This document shows positions 43,813 through 51,679 of a stretch of DNA of 64,000 nucleotides, piece after piece; position 1 is the stretch's first letter, and every line of letters begins with the position of its first letter. The position numbers and the translations under genes were made by a program. The DNA lies in contig CAVPQU010000018.1 in assembly GCA_963707665.1 (NCBI GenBank), positions 496,001 to 560,000 on the forward strand, read 5' to 3'. The notes below the pieces were generated by a model. That model was not told the origin of the DNA. It saw only the letters and a program-made list of their open reading frames with translations, and ran no database searches. Origin of the DNA: DATJCV01 sp963707665. GTDB taxonomy: Bacteria > Pseudomonadota > Gammaproteobacteria > Burkholderiales > Burkholderiaceae_D.

Positions 43813-44031
43813 ATGAGCGGACGCATTTTGAAGAGCGGTGCGCATATTGCGCGCATGGCGGTGGCGGAGCAGCCCGATGGCACATTCGAGGCGCAGGTCT
43901 ATGTCCGGCTGGTACGTGAACCGGAACTGGCAGAAACCTATATTCCGGCCGGTATCTTCGGCACTGAAGAGGAAGCCTGGGAGGGCGCCAGGCAGCGCGC
44001 TACGCGGGCGCTGGCGGAGCACGAGTTCTAA
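43813..44031 (+). CDS. Small conserved-looking hypothetical protein
   Basis: 72 residues from the ATG at 43813 with GGAGG about seven bases upstream. The sequence looks like a compact alpha/beta fold (HIARMAVAEQPDGTFEAQVY, then VRLVREPELAETYIPAGIF) and a C-terminal helix (EEEAWEGARQRATRALAEHE). No signal peptide. I do not know its function. Position after the proline-rich protein suggests a two-gene unit. Confidence 0.65.
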   Translation: MSGRILKSGAHIARMAVAEQPDGTFEAQVYVRLVREPELAETYIPAGIFGTEEEAWEGARQRATRALAEHEF

Positions 44032-44162
44032 GTCAGGGCGCGCCGGCGGCGCCGTCAACATGGCGGCATGCAAGGCGCCTGATGCTTCCAGCCGGATTCG
44101 GCCGCTTGCATAATTGGCGCATTCTTGGCATGGTGGCGCAGGTATTCTGATACAGGCCCTTC

Positions 44163-45494
44163 ATGCCCCGCGTGTTCCGCTTCTTTCGTTTTTCAATCCG
44201 AGATCTGCTGGTGACTGCCGGCCCCACACTCATGGCGATCGCCATCTTGTGCGGGCTGGCCTACTGGCTGGTGGATCCTTCCCCACCCTCGCAGCTGACC
44301 ATTTCGACCGGGCAGGAAAACAGCGCTTATGAAGAATTTGCCAAAAAATATGCGAGCGTTTTGGCGAACAATCACATCCGGCTGACGCAGAAACCTTCGC
44401 TCGGCTCACAAGAAAACCTGCAGCGTCTGAACGATCCGGCGTCCGGCGTCGATATCGCCTTCGTGCAAAGCGGATCGACCGACCAGGCTGAAGCCGAGCG
44501 CAAGGGCTTGATCTCGCTTGGCAGCTTGTTTACCGAACCGGTCTGGCTGTTCTTCCGCGACAGTCGCGACATCACTCAGCTGTCCGATCTGAAAGGATTG
44601 AGAATCAATGTCGGCCCGGAAGGCACCGGCGTGCCGCGCCTGTTCCGGCAACTGCTGGATGTGAATGGGGTCGAGCCGAATCAATTGACGCTCGGCGCGC
44701 TGGAAAACACGCCGGCCACCGTGGCGCTGCTGGATGGCAGCATCGACGGCCTGGTATTCAGCTCGGCGCCGGACGCGCCACTGATCCAGATGCTGCTGCA
44801 AACCCCCGGCATCCGTCTGCTGGATTTCGCCCAGGCGGAAGCGTACACGCGGCGCTTGCCGTTCCTGTCGCATGTCGTGCTGCCGCGTGGGATCGTCGAT
44901 CTCGGGCGCGATTTGCCGCCGCGTGATTACCACCTGATCGCGCCTACCGCGACGCTGGTGGCGCGCGAGAAGCTGCATCCGGCGTTGACCGATCTGCTGG
45001 TGCAGGCGGCTGCGGGCATCCACGGCAGCGCCGGCTGGTTTCGCAGGCAAGGCGAGTTTCCGACTGCCAGCTATACCGAAATCCCGGTCGCGCCCGAGGC
45101 TGCCAAGTTCTACCGCGACGGCGCGCCGTTCCTGCAACGCTACCTGCCGTACTGGCTGGCCAATTTCACCGAGCGCATGTGGGTGGTGTTGGTGGCGCTG
45201 GGAGCGCTGCTGCTGCCGCTGTCGCGCATCGTGCCGCCGCTGTACGTGTGGAAGGTGCGTTCGCGCGTGTTTCGCTGGTATGCGCAGCTGCGGGCGGTGG
45301 AGCTGGCAATTGAAGGCGTACCGCCGCAGCGGCGGCAGCACGACCTGCCGGCCCAGTTGGCGCGCCTGAATGAGATCGAGGAACAGGCCAACCGGATTTC
45401 GATTCCGCTATCGTTTGCCGACGAGTTGTATGGCTTGCGCAGCCATATCAACCTGGTCCGCAAGCGCGTGCTGCATCTGATGCAGCTGCAATAA
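44163..45494 (+). CDS. TAXI-family TRAP transporter solute-binding protein, membrane-tethered
   Basis: 443 residues. The N-terminal hydrophobic segment (LLVTAGPTLMAIAILCGLAY) anchors the protein, followed by a TAXI-type binding domain (LTISTGQENSAYEEFAKKY, VDIAFVQSGSTDQAEAERKG, LRINVGPEGTGVPRLFRQLL). A second membrane segment near residue 340 (MWVVLVALGALLLPLSRIVP) leads to a cytoplasmic C-terminal tail with helical character. No TRAP permease gene is adjacent. The two-anchor layout suggests a sensing or regulatory role rather than plain uptake; this is inference. Confidence 0.88.
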   Translation: MPRVFRFFRFSIRDLLVTAGPTLMAIAILCGLAYWLVDPSPPSQLTISTGQENSAYEEFAKKYASVLANNHIRLTQKPSLGSQENLQRLNDPASGVDIAFVQSGSTDQAEAERKGLISLGSLFTEPVWLFFRDSRDITQLSDLKGLRINVGPEGTGVPRLFRQLLDVNGVEPNQLTLGALENTPATVALLDGSIDGLVFSSAPDAPLIQMLLQTPGIRLLDFAQAEAYTRRLPFLSHVVLPRGIVDLGRDLPPRDYHLIAPTATLVAREKLHPALTDLLVQAAAGIHGSAGWFRRQGEFPTASYTEIPVAPEAAKFYRDGAPFLQRYLPYWLANFTERMWVVLVALGALLLPLSRIVPPLYVWKVRSRVFRWYAQLRAVELAIEGVPPQRRQHDLPAQLARLNEIEEQANRISIPLSFADELYGLRSHINLVRKRVLHLMQLQ

Positions 45495-45508
45495 GCGGAC
45501 CCAAAGAC

Positions 45509-45973
45509 TTATGCCCCCAGCCACGGCAAGCCGGCGTGGCACCAGCCGCCCACGGTCTTGCGGTGGCCGGCCGCGTCCTTGCCGCCTTCAAAGCCTTCCA
45601 GGATGTCGAAGCAATTGTTGTAGCCATGCTCGGTCGCCAGTTTGGCCGCGTGCTGCGAGCGCACGCCGGAACGGCACAGGAACAACAGCACGCTATCCTT
45701 TTCCGCGGCCTGCGCCAGTTGCGTCAGAAACTGCGGATTTTGCGCGCCGCCCGGATAGCCGTTCCATTCAATCGCCGCCTGCTGGCTTGGCGGAATATCG
45801 ACCCGCCCGACCCAGTCACGTTCGGCGTTGGTGCGCACGTCGATCAGCTTGGCGCCGGGGTTGGCCTGCAACAGCGCATGCGCTTCCTGCGGGGTCACCG
45901 CGCCGGCATACGGCAGGTTGGCGGCACGCCCGCGTGCGCAAGCGGCTTGGAGGAGTTCAACGGCAGTGGTCAT
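45509..45973 (-). CDS. Rhodanese-like domain protein
   Basis: 154 residues from the ATG at 45973. Single rhodanese domain: KLIDVRTNAERDWVGRVDIP early and the active-site loop LCRSGVRSQHAAKLA with its catalytic cysteine. Typical extras are GYNNCFDILEGFEGGKD and a C-terminal GWCHAGLPW. It likely moves sulfur between small molecules or acts in cyanide or redox handling. It is convergent with the TAXI protein gene and divergent from glnA. Confidence 0.93.
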   Translation of the reverse strand: MTTAVELLQAACARGRAANLPYAGAVTPQEAHALLQANPGAKLIDVRTNAERDWVGRVDIPPSQQAAIEWNGYPGGAQNPQFLTQLAQAAEKDSVLLFLCRSGVRSQHAAKLATEHGYNNCFDILEGFEGGKDAAGHRKTVGGWCHAGLPWLGA

Positions 45974-46100
45974 GATGGACACCGAAAAGAGCAGATATTT
46001 AATTCTATGTCATCCGTCAGGCCATGCCACGCTTATGGCGGACTTGCCTAGGCAATCTTGCAGCAGGAACACGCCTCGGATTGGTGCACGGGCGTGTTTT

Positions 46101-46117
46101 TGCACCATAAAGATGCA
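46101..46117 (+). promoter_or_regulatory. NtrC-binding site upstream of glnA
   Basis: TGCACC-ATAAA-GATGCA, matching the NtrC dyad TGCACC-N5-GGTGCA at 11 of 12 arm positions. It lies about 70-85 bp before the predicted sigma54 start, a normal enhancer distance. The ntrB-ntrC pair is 2.4 kb downstream. Confidence 0.75.
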
Positions 46118-46158
46118 TTGCTTGGCGCCTCTTTCGCCGGCACCGAACGCGATTTCGG

Positions 46159-46174
46159 TGGCATGGAACCTGCT
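46159..46174 (+). promoter_or_regulatory. Sigma54 promoter of glnA
   Basis: TGGCATGGAACCTGCT, close to TGGCACGRNNNTTGCW, with the invariant GG and GC 12 bp apart. The start of transcription would be near 46185, giving a leader of about 140 nt. Confidence 0.7.
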
Positions 46175-46326
46175 ATCATTCGACGCCAAGTTCCGGCGCG
46201 ATTGCATACCGGACGACACCACATCGCAACGCGCGGTGGCTGGCGCAGATTTTTCCGCTGCCGCGTATCGACGTACATACTGACGCACTATTGAGATCAA
46301 CCAGTGGCTCAATCTAGGAGATTTTC

Positions 46327-47742
46327 ATGGCAATGACCGCCGCAGAGGTGTTGAAGATGGCGAAGGAAAACGAAGTCAAGTTCGTGGACTTTCGTTTTGC
46401 CGACACCAGGGGCAAGGAACAGCACGTGACGGTTCCGGTTTCCCATTTCGATATGGACAAGTTCGAATCCGGCCATGCCTTCGACGGCTCGTCGATCGCC
46501 GGCTGGAAGGGCATCGAATCGTCCGACATGGTGCTGATGCCGGATCCGAACACCGCCAACATCGACCCTTTCATGGAAGAAACCACGCTGTTCATGCAGT
46601 GCGACGTGATCGAGCCATCCGACGGCAGGGGCTACGACCGCGATCCGCGCTCGATCGCCAAGCGCGCGGAAGCCTACCTGAAATCTTCCGGTGTGGGCGA
46701 CACCGCCTACTTCGGTCCGGAGCCGGAATTCTTCATTTTCGATAACGTGCGCTGGAACGTCGACATGTCTGGCTGCTTCGTCAAGATCGGTTCCGACGAG
46801 GCGGCCTGGTCCACCGGCGCCAAGACCGAAGGCGGCAACAGCGGCCATCGTCCGACCACCAAGGGCGGTTATTTCCCGGTGCCGCCGGTCGACAGCTTCC
46901 AGGACATGCGTTCCGAAATGTGCCTGATCCTGGAAGGCCTCGGGATTCCGGTCGAAGTGCATCACCATGAAGTCGGCGGCGCCGGCCAGAACGAGATCGG
47001 CACCCGCTTTTCGACGCTGGTGGAGCGCGCCGACTGGACCCAGAACATGAAGTACGTGATCTGGAACGTCGCCCATACCTATGGCAAGACGGCGACCTTC
47101 ATGCCGAAACCGATCGTTGGCGACAACGGCTCCGGCATGCACGTGCACCAATCGGTCTGGAAGGATGGCAAGAACCTGTTCGCCGGCGACGGCTATGCCG
47201 GCCTGTCCGACTTTGCGCTGTACTACATCGGCGGCATCATCAAGCATGCGCGCGCGCTGAACGCCATCACCAATCCCGGTACCAACTCCTACAAGCGGCT
47301 GGTGCCGGGCTTTGAGGCGCCGGTCAAGCTGGCGTATTCGTCGCGCAACCGTTCCGCTTCGATTCGCATCCCGCACGTGCCGAATCCGAAAGGGCGCCGC
47401 ATCGAAACCCGCTTCCCGGACCCGCTGGCCAATCCCTACCTGTGTTTCGCCGCCTTGCTGATGGCCGGGCTGGACGGCGTGCAGAACAAGATTCACCCGG
47501 GCGAAGCCGCCTCCAAGGATCTGTACCATCTGCCGCCGGAAGAAGACACGCTGATCCCGACCGTCTGCTCGTCGCTGGAGCAGGCGCTGGAGGCGCTGCA
47601 CAAGGACCGCGAATTCCTGACCCGCGGCGGCGTCTTTAGCGACAACATGATCGACGCCTACATCGAACTGAAGGAACATGAAATCCAGCGCGTGCGCATG
47701 ACCACGCATCCGGTCGAGTTCGACATGTACTATTCGAGCTAG
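46327..47742 (+). CDS. glnA: Glutamine synthetase type I
   Basis: 471 residues. It forms glutamine from glutamate, ammonia and ATP as a dodecamer. The N-terminal FVDFRFADTRGKEQHVTVPV, the ATP-site motif KPIVGDNGSGMHVHQS and the catalytic EAPVKLAYSSRNRSASIRIP are all present. The adenylylation tyrosine is near residue 400 in KDLYHLPPEE, so GlnE control is expected. Nitrogen control by NtrC is supported by the upstream sites. Confidence 0.98.
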   Translation: MAMTAAEVLKMAKENEVKFVDFRFADTRGKEQHVTVPVSHFDMDKFESGHAFDGSSIAGWKGIESSDMVLMPDPNTANIDPFMEETTLFMQCDVIEPSDGRGYDRDPRSIAKRAEAYLKSSGVGDTAYFGPEPEFFIFDNVRWNVDMSGCFVKIGSDEAAWSTGAKTEGGNSGHRPTTKGGYFPVPPVDSFQDMRSEMCLILEGLGIPVEVHHHEVGGAGQNEIGTRFSTLVERADWTQNMKYVIWNVAHTYGKTATFMPKPIVGDNGSGMHVHQSVWKDGKNLFAGDGYAGLSDFALYYIGGIIKHARALNAITNPGTNSYKRLVPGFEAPVKLAYSSRNRSASIRIPHVPNPKGRRIETRFPDPLANPYLCFAALLMAGLDGVQNKIHPGEAASKDLYHLPPEEDTLIPTVCSSLEQALEALHKDREFLTRGGVFSDNMIDAYIELKEHEIQRVRMTTHPVEFDMYYSS

Positions 47743-47770
47743 TCTGCGGCCCGCCAGCGGCGCTATCAAA

Positions 47771-47805
47771 AAAGACGGAGGCGCATTGCCTCCGTCTTTT
47801 TTATT
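47771..47805 (+). terminator. Terminator after glnA
   Basis: 12-bp perfect stem AAAGACGGAGGC / GCCTCCGTCTTT with a GCATT loop and a T-rich tail. Confidence 0.92.
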
Positions 47806-47915
47806 TGTCGTATCGGTTTCGAACCGGCCGCGCCGCTGCTGTGGCGGCGGTTTGTAAAGCCTTGGCCGTTATCCTAAAATGGGCGCCGAATGCTTGACCT
47901 GACTGAAGGAAGTGT

Positions 47916-48398
47916 ATGAAACGTCTACTTTCTGCAATCCTGTTGTGCGCTGCGGCCGTCGGCCACGCGCATGCGCAGAATGACGTGTATCTATGCGTCG
48001 ATCAAAACGGCACCAAGGAGTACAAGAACACCGGCGCCACCAAGGGTTGCAAGAAAGTGGATCTGCCGCCGCTGACGGTCACCGCGCCGGTGCAGCGTGC
48101 GGTGCCGGTTGCGAGTGCGCGGCCCGGTGCGGCGCCGGCCGATTTCCCGAAAATCGACGGCAGCACGCAAAAGGCGCGCGACAACGACCGCAAGCAAATC
48201 CTGCAAGATGAAATGACGCGCGAAGAGCAAAAACTGGCCGCTCTGAAGAAGGACTTCAGCGAGAGCGAAGCGGAACGCCAGGGCAGCGAACGCAATTCCC
48301 CTAAATCCCAGGAGCGGGTGGCCTCGATCAAGGACGCGATCGAACGCAGTGAAAAAAATGTCGAGGCTCTGAAACGCGAAATGGGCAAGCTGAAGTAG
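47916..48398 (+). CDS. DUF4124-like exported protein
   Basis: 160 residues. The signal peptide ends near AHAQ. The mature N-terminus has the DUF4124 pattern VYLCVDQNGTKEYKNTG with two cysteines, followed by a proline/alanine linker and a charged coiled-coil C-terminus (LAALKKDFSESEAERQGSER, SIKDAIERSEKNVEALKREM). Proteins of this kind sit between glnA and ntrB in several betaproteobacteria; role unknown. Confidence 0.82.
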   Translation: MKRLLSAILLCAAAVGHAHAQNDVYLCVDQNGTKEYKNTGATKGCKKVDLPPLTVTAPVQRAVPVASARPGAAPADFPKIDGSTQKARDNDRKQILQDEMTREEQKLAALKKDFSESEAERQGSERNSPKSQERVASIKDAIERSEKNVEALKREMGKLK

Positions 48399-48422
48399 GC
48401 GCGGCATGCTGCCGGTTTGACC

Positions 48423-48449
48423 AAAGGCCGCCTGCTGCGGCCTTTGTCG
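48423..48449 (+). terminator. Weak terminator after the DUF4124-like gene
   Basis: Stem AAAGGCCGC / GCGGCCTTT with a CTGCT loop; the T tail is short and interrupted. Confidence 0.6.
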
Positions 48450-48575
48450 TTTGAGGGCGATGTCCAAAGCGGTGAATGGTTTGCCAAGCGCGTATATCTT
48501 GTCGGGTGTTGCCGAGGGGCTGGAACGGCGGGCCGAGAGAGGCGACACGGTATTGGAACACGGTTTTTAATGATG

Positions 48576-48636
48576 GAGTATATTGTCAATACGTCCATTT
48601 CATAACCGATATTCACAGTCTCTATGTGGAGTATAT
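48576..48636 (+). repeat. GAGTAT intergenic element, copy E
   Basis: Left box GAGTATAT 48576-48583, inner CCGATA at 48606-48611, right box GAGTATAT 48629-48636. Box starts are 53 bp apart. It ends 75 bp before the ntrB start. Confidence 0.8.
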
Positions 48637-48711
48637 GAACGAGTGTCGAGCTGTGCAGTGCTTTCGTGCTGTCTCGCGACCGCTTCTGCTTCCCTATCTT
48701 CTTGCCGACCG

Positions 48712-49798
48712 ATGAAAAGACCACTTGCCCACTTTAATGGCCTCGACCTGCTGGCGTCGGCGGTATTGGTGCTGGATGGCGACACGCGCATCGTCTATGC
48801 CAATCCGGCGGCGGAAAGCCTGTTGGAAAACTCGAAGAAAAACCTGCTGCTGCAGCCGCTCGACGAATTGTTTTTGAATGGCGAAAGCCTGAGCGTGGCG
48901 TGCCGCCAGGCGGCCCAGCATCAATTTGCCGATCAGCGCCAGGATTTGACGCTGGAGCGCGCCGGGCGTGAAGCGCTGCAAGTGCATTGCATCGTCACCG
49001 CGCTGGACGATCCGGCGCGGCCGGTCTTGATCGAGCTGCGCGAAAATCTGCAGCAGCGCAAGTTGAACCGCGAGCAGCGCCTGCTGGAGCAGAGCGTCGC
49101 CAACAAGGAATTGATCCGCAACCTGGCGCATGAAATCAAGAATCCGCTGGGCGGCATCCGTGGCGCCGCGCAACTGCTGGAACTGGAGTTGCCGGAGCTG
49201 GAACTGGCCGAGCGGCGCTGGCGCGAGTTGCGCGAGTACACGCAAGTGATCATCAAGGAAGCCGACCGCCTGCAAACGCTGGTCGATCGCCTGCTGGCAC
49301 CGCACCGGCGGGCGCAGGTGGTGGGCGACGTCAACATCCATGAAATCTGCGAGCGCGTGCGCAGCCTGATCCTGGCGGAATTCCCGCGTGGCTTGACGAT
49401 CACGCGCGATTACGACTTGTCGGTGCCGGAATTTCGCGGCGACAAGGAGCAATTGATCCAGGTGGTGCTGAACGTGACGCGCAATGCGGCGCAGGCGCTG
49501 GCCGCGCGCATCCAGGCTGGCGATGCCGAGCTGATCTTGCGCAGCCGCATCGCGCGCCAGGCGACGCTGGCCGGGGTGCGCTACCGGCTGGCACTGGACT
49601 TGCATATCATCGACAATGGTCCGGGCATCCCGGCTGAAATCCAGGACCGCATGTTTTATCCGCTGGTGTCTGGCGGCGACGGCAGCGGCCTCGGGCTTGA
49701 CGTTGGCGCAGACCTTCGTGCAGCAGCACGGCGGCGTGATCGAATGCGAGAGCCGGCCCGGCTATACCGATTTCAGGATACTGCTGCCGCTGCCGTGA
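48712..49798 (+). CDS. glnL: Nitrogen sensor histidine kinase NtrB, one frameshift
   Basis: About 361 residues after correction, from the ATG at 48712. It phosphorylates NtrC under nitrogen limitation and reverses this with PII. A PAS domain comes first (AVLVLDGDTRIVYANPAAES), then the H-box NLAHEIKNPLGGIRGAAQLL, the N-box NVTRNAAQAL, the G1 motif DNGPGIP and G2 GDGSGLGL. The frame shifts at 49699: dropping the G restores TLAQTFVQQHGGVIE and the normal C-terminus RILLPLP. The ntrC start lies 33 bp later. As the break removes only the last 35 residues, a real mutation would still damage the ATP domain. Confidence 0.9.
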
Positions 49799-49831
49799 TA
49801 CGCGGTGGCGGCAAAAACGGAAGCGAAACCC

Positions 49832-51350
49832 ATGGAAGCTGAACCGGCCATGAAGCCGATCTGGATCGTCGACGACGATGAGTCGATACGCTGGGTGCTG
49901 GAAAAAGCGCTGGCGCGCCAGAACCTGGCCGCCGCGAGCTTTTCCAACGCCCAGGATGCGCTGGCGGCCTTGCAGCAGGGTGCGCCGCAAGTGCTGGTAT
50001 CCGACATCCGCATGCCGGGCGAAACCGGGCTGGCCTTGCTGCAGGCGGTCAAGGCGGCGCATCCCGGGCTGCCGGTGATCATTACCACCGCCTTTTCCGA
50101 CCTCGATTCAGCGGTGGCGGCGTTCCAGGGCGGCGCCTTCGAATACCTGGCCAAGCCGTTCGATGTCGACAAGGCGGTCGAGCTGATCCGGCGCGCACTG
50201 GAGGAAAGCGTGCGCGAGGCCGGAGCCGAGCAGGCCGCTGGCGAGGCGACCGAAATGCTGGGCCAGGCGCCGGCGATGCAGGATGTGTTTCGCGCCATCG
50301 GCCGCCTGTCGCAGTCGAACGTCACCGTGCTGATCACCGGCGAATCCGGCAGCGGCAAGGAACTGGTGGCGCACGCGCTGCACAAGCACAGTCCGCGCGC
50401 GGCGCAGCCGTTCATCGCCTTGAACACCGCGGCGATTCCGAAGGATTTGCTGGAGTCGGAACTGTTCGGCCACGAGCGCGGCGCCTTCACCGGCGCCCAG
50501 GCGGCGCGCCGCGGGCGCTTCGAGCAGGCCGACGGCGGCACGCTGTTCCTGGATGAAATCGGCGACATGCCGTTCGATTTGCAGACGCGGCTGCTGCGCG
50601 TCTTGTCGGACGGTCATTTCTATCGCGTCGGCGGCCATCAGCCCTTGAAGGCCGATGTGCGGGTGATCGCCGCCACCCACCAGAATCTGGAGCAGCGGGT
50701 AAAGGACGGCCTGTTTCGCGAAGACTTGTACCATCGGCTGAACGTGATCCGGCTGCGCCTGCCCAGCCTGCGCGAGCGGCGCGAAGACATTCCGCTGCTG
50801 ACGCGCCATTTCCTGGTGCAGAGCGCCCGCCAGCTCGGCGTCGAACCGAAGCGCATGACCGATGCCGCGCTGGCGTTTTTAAGCAAGCTTGATTTGCCGG
50901 GGAACGTGCGGCAACTGGAAAACCTGTGCAACTGGATCACCGTGATGGCGCCCGGGCAGATGGTCGGCATCGAGGATCTGCCGCCGGACTTGGCCGGCGA
51001 GGGGGCGTCGGCAGCGGCCGCTGCGCCGCTGGCACCGGTTGCCGATGTGGCCGCCGTTTCGTCCGATGGCGGGCGCTCAGCGCCGAATGACACCGCGGGC
51101 AGAACAGGGTAGCGGCCCACGCGTCGGCTGGGTGCTCTTGCTGGAAGAAGAGGCGGCACGGCTGCTGGCCGGCGGTCGTCCTGAAGTCATGGACGTGCTC
51201 GGCCGCCAATTCGAATCGGCGCTGATCAAGGCGGCGCTGAAACACACTCACGGGCGCAAGAACGACGCCGCCCTCAGGCTGGGCATCGGCCGCAATACCA
51301 TCACGCGCAAGATCCAGGAACTGGGCATCGACGGCGCCAAGGATGATTAA
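49832..51350 (+). CDS. glnG: Nitrogen response regulator NtrC, one frameshift
   Basis: About 505 residues after correction. Start at 49832 has GGAAG eight bases upstream; the ATG at 49850 (MKPIWIVDDDESIRWVLEKA) matches the usual N-terminus. Receiver domain with phospho-aspartate in VLVSDIRMPGETG. AAA+ domain with Walker A GESGSGKE, the sigma54 contact loop GAFTGA, Walker B GGTLFLDEIGDM and LDLPGNVRQLENL. The frame shifts by +1 in the linker somewhere near 51090-51110. The C-terminal Fis-type helix-turn-helix (KNDAALRLGIGRNTITRKIQ) is intact in the new frame. Confidence 0.9.
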
Positions 51351-51679
51351 GTTTGAACGGAATCGAATTTATAGGCAGTATGTGAAAATTTCATAATGTA
51401 TCTCGCCTGAGATAAATGATGTTTTAAGGGAGTATATAAGGCGTAGCATGATGTTCTATCCGGCCTGAGACCGAAAGTACCGATCGCTGAACGGCCAATC
51501 CGGCCCGTGCCGACAAGCATGCGACTTATCCGGCGTCAAGCCTCGCCCTTCGGCAAGGGAGAAAAATGAGCTTTCTTCCGGCTTGGCCGGACTGCCCGCG
51601 GCACGAGCGCCGCTGCACATTGTCGCCCGGCAGCAATATCAATCGCCGTTGGCCTGTGGCTCGGGCAGGGAGGTCGAGG
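51351..51679. other. ntrC-norB gap
   Basis: 329 bases with copy F of the repeat and a second in-frame ATG for norB at 51566, also with an AGGGAG site. I found no clear NorR, NsrR, FNR or sigma54 site here. Confidence 0.5.
51376..51437 (+). repeat. GAGTAT intergenic element, copy F
   Basis: Left box CAGTATGT 51376-51383, right box GAGTATAT 51430-51437 preceded by GG; box starts are 54 bp apart. The inner position reads CCTGAG. The right flank matches copy C. It lies 26 bp after the ntrC stop. Confidence 0.75.

Larger units (their letters stand above)
45974..46326. other. Divergent region rhodanese / glnA
   Basis: 353 bases without a gene. It holds the NtrC box (46101-46117) and the sigma54 promoter (46159-46174) for glnA. 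A second half-site GGTGCA lies at 46083-46088 and could form a weaker NtrC site. Confidence 0.65.

Noticed and set aside
46275..46282. ACATACTG near the glnA start as an eighth GAGTAT element on the minus strand
   Set aside because: It matches only a left box; no right box exists 53-54 bp away and the inner CCGATA is absent.
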